13,613 nucleotides of DNA from positions 1 to 13,613 of the forward strand of contig JAUXST010000207.1 of assembly GCA_030679805.1 (NCBI GenBank). Reading direction: 5' to 3'. Both the position numbers and the translations under genes were made by a program. The notes beneath the pieces are model-generated. The model did no database searches. It was not told the origin of the DNA and was given only the letters and a program-made list of their open reading frames with translations. The DNA comes from Reyranella sp. GTDB taxonomy: Bacteria > Pseudomonadota > Alphaproteobacteria > Reyranellales > Reyranellaceae. Below, in pieces: positions 13,501-13,613 of the stretch; position 1 is the stretch's first letter; each line of letters begins with the position of its first letter.

Positions 13501-13613
13501 TTCCGTGAGATGCTGGCGGCGGCGGGCCGCGATCCGGCCGAGGTGCCGGTCACGCTGTTCGGTGTCGCCATGGACGGCGAGGCGCTGAAGCGCGCCCGCG
13601 ACGCCGGCGTCGA
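13501..13613 (+). pseudogene. partial second copy of the LLM-class oxidoreductase gene, running off the window
   Basis: These 113 bases align without gaps to 8452-8564 of the intact LLM gene. There are four mismatches, all in the first 33 bases, and the last 80 bases (13534-13613) are identical. The same frame encodes EMLAAAGRDPAEVPVTLFGV and the following helix, corresponding to residues about 218-251 of the 280-residue protein. To the left the similarity fades quickly. A weak protein-level match (ILPSFREML against MLRPFGEML) continues for a few codons, but no start codon, N-terminal domain or ribosome site precedes it. It could be a decayed gene fragment, a recombined paralogue or an assembly junction. 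The rest lies outside the window. Confidence 0.7.

Overview
The window is about 13.6 kb of GC-rich bacterial DNA, most likely from an alphaproteobacterium of the Rhizobiales/Rhodospirillales type. The grounds are the overall base composition, the gene families present (DUF3309-like and DUF2147 proteins, an SbmA/BacA-type ABC protein, an EcfG-like sigma factor, an Stf0-type sulfotransferase) and two perfect FNR/FixK-type operators. I cannot name the genus. No rRNA, tRNA, CRISPR array or transposase gene is visible, and no stretch longer than about 300 bases lacks a gene.

Left part (1-5146). A 5'-truncated alpha/beta hydrolase and a beta-lactamase-fold serine hydrolase form a tight + strand pair. 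They converge on a type I methionine aminopeptidase gene (map, - strand), with a nested palindromic element in between. Divergent from map is a single-domain CinA/MoCF-type protein. It is followed by a REP-like inverted repeat whose right arm runs into the start of an AbrB-family membrane protein gene.

Middle part (5147-7163). A visibly less GC-rich segment carries a SAM-dependent methyltransferase (-) divergent from an Stf0-like sulfotransferase (+). The sulfotransferase has an unusual C-terminal extension. This looks like an acquired surface-glycan or small-molecule modification module.

Next part (7235-9802). A three-histidine cupin and an LLM-class flavin/F420 oxidoreductase form a two-gene operon. 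They are followed by a DUF2147 pseudogene with two separate lesions (TGA in place of a conserved Trp codon, and a +1 shift in a C run), a 56-aa single-pass membrane protein and a 96-aa secreted protein.

Right part (9876-13613). On the - strand lie two tiny membrane proteins (DUF3309-like, then a two-helix protein) and an SbmA/BacA-like ABC half-transporter, probably one transcription unit. They diverge from an ECF sigma factor gene. Two perfect TTGAT-N4-ATCAA boxes sit in the intergenic region, each placed where it could activate one of the two directions, which suggests control by oxygen level. The sigma-factor frame runs about 90 codons past its normal end and overlaps a 50-codon secreted-type ORF in another frame. 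The last 113 bases are a near-identical copy of an internal piece of the LLM oxidoreductase gene 5 kb upstream. This is either a paralogue or remnant, or a junction artefact at a contig end.
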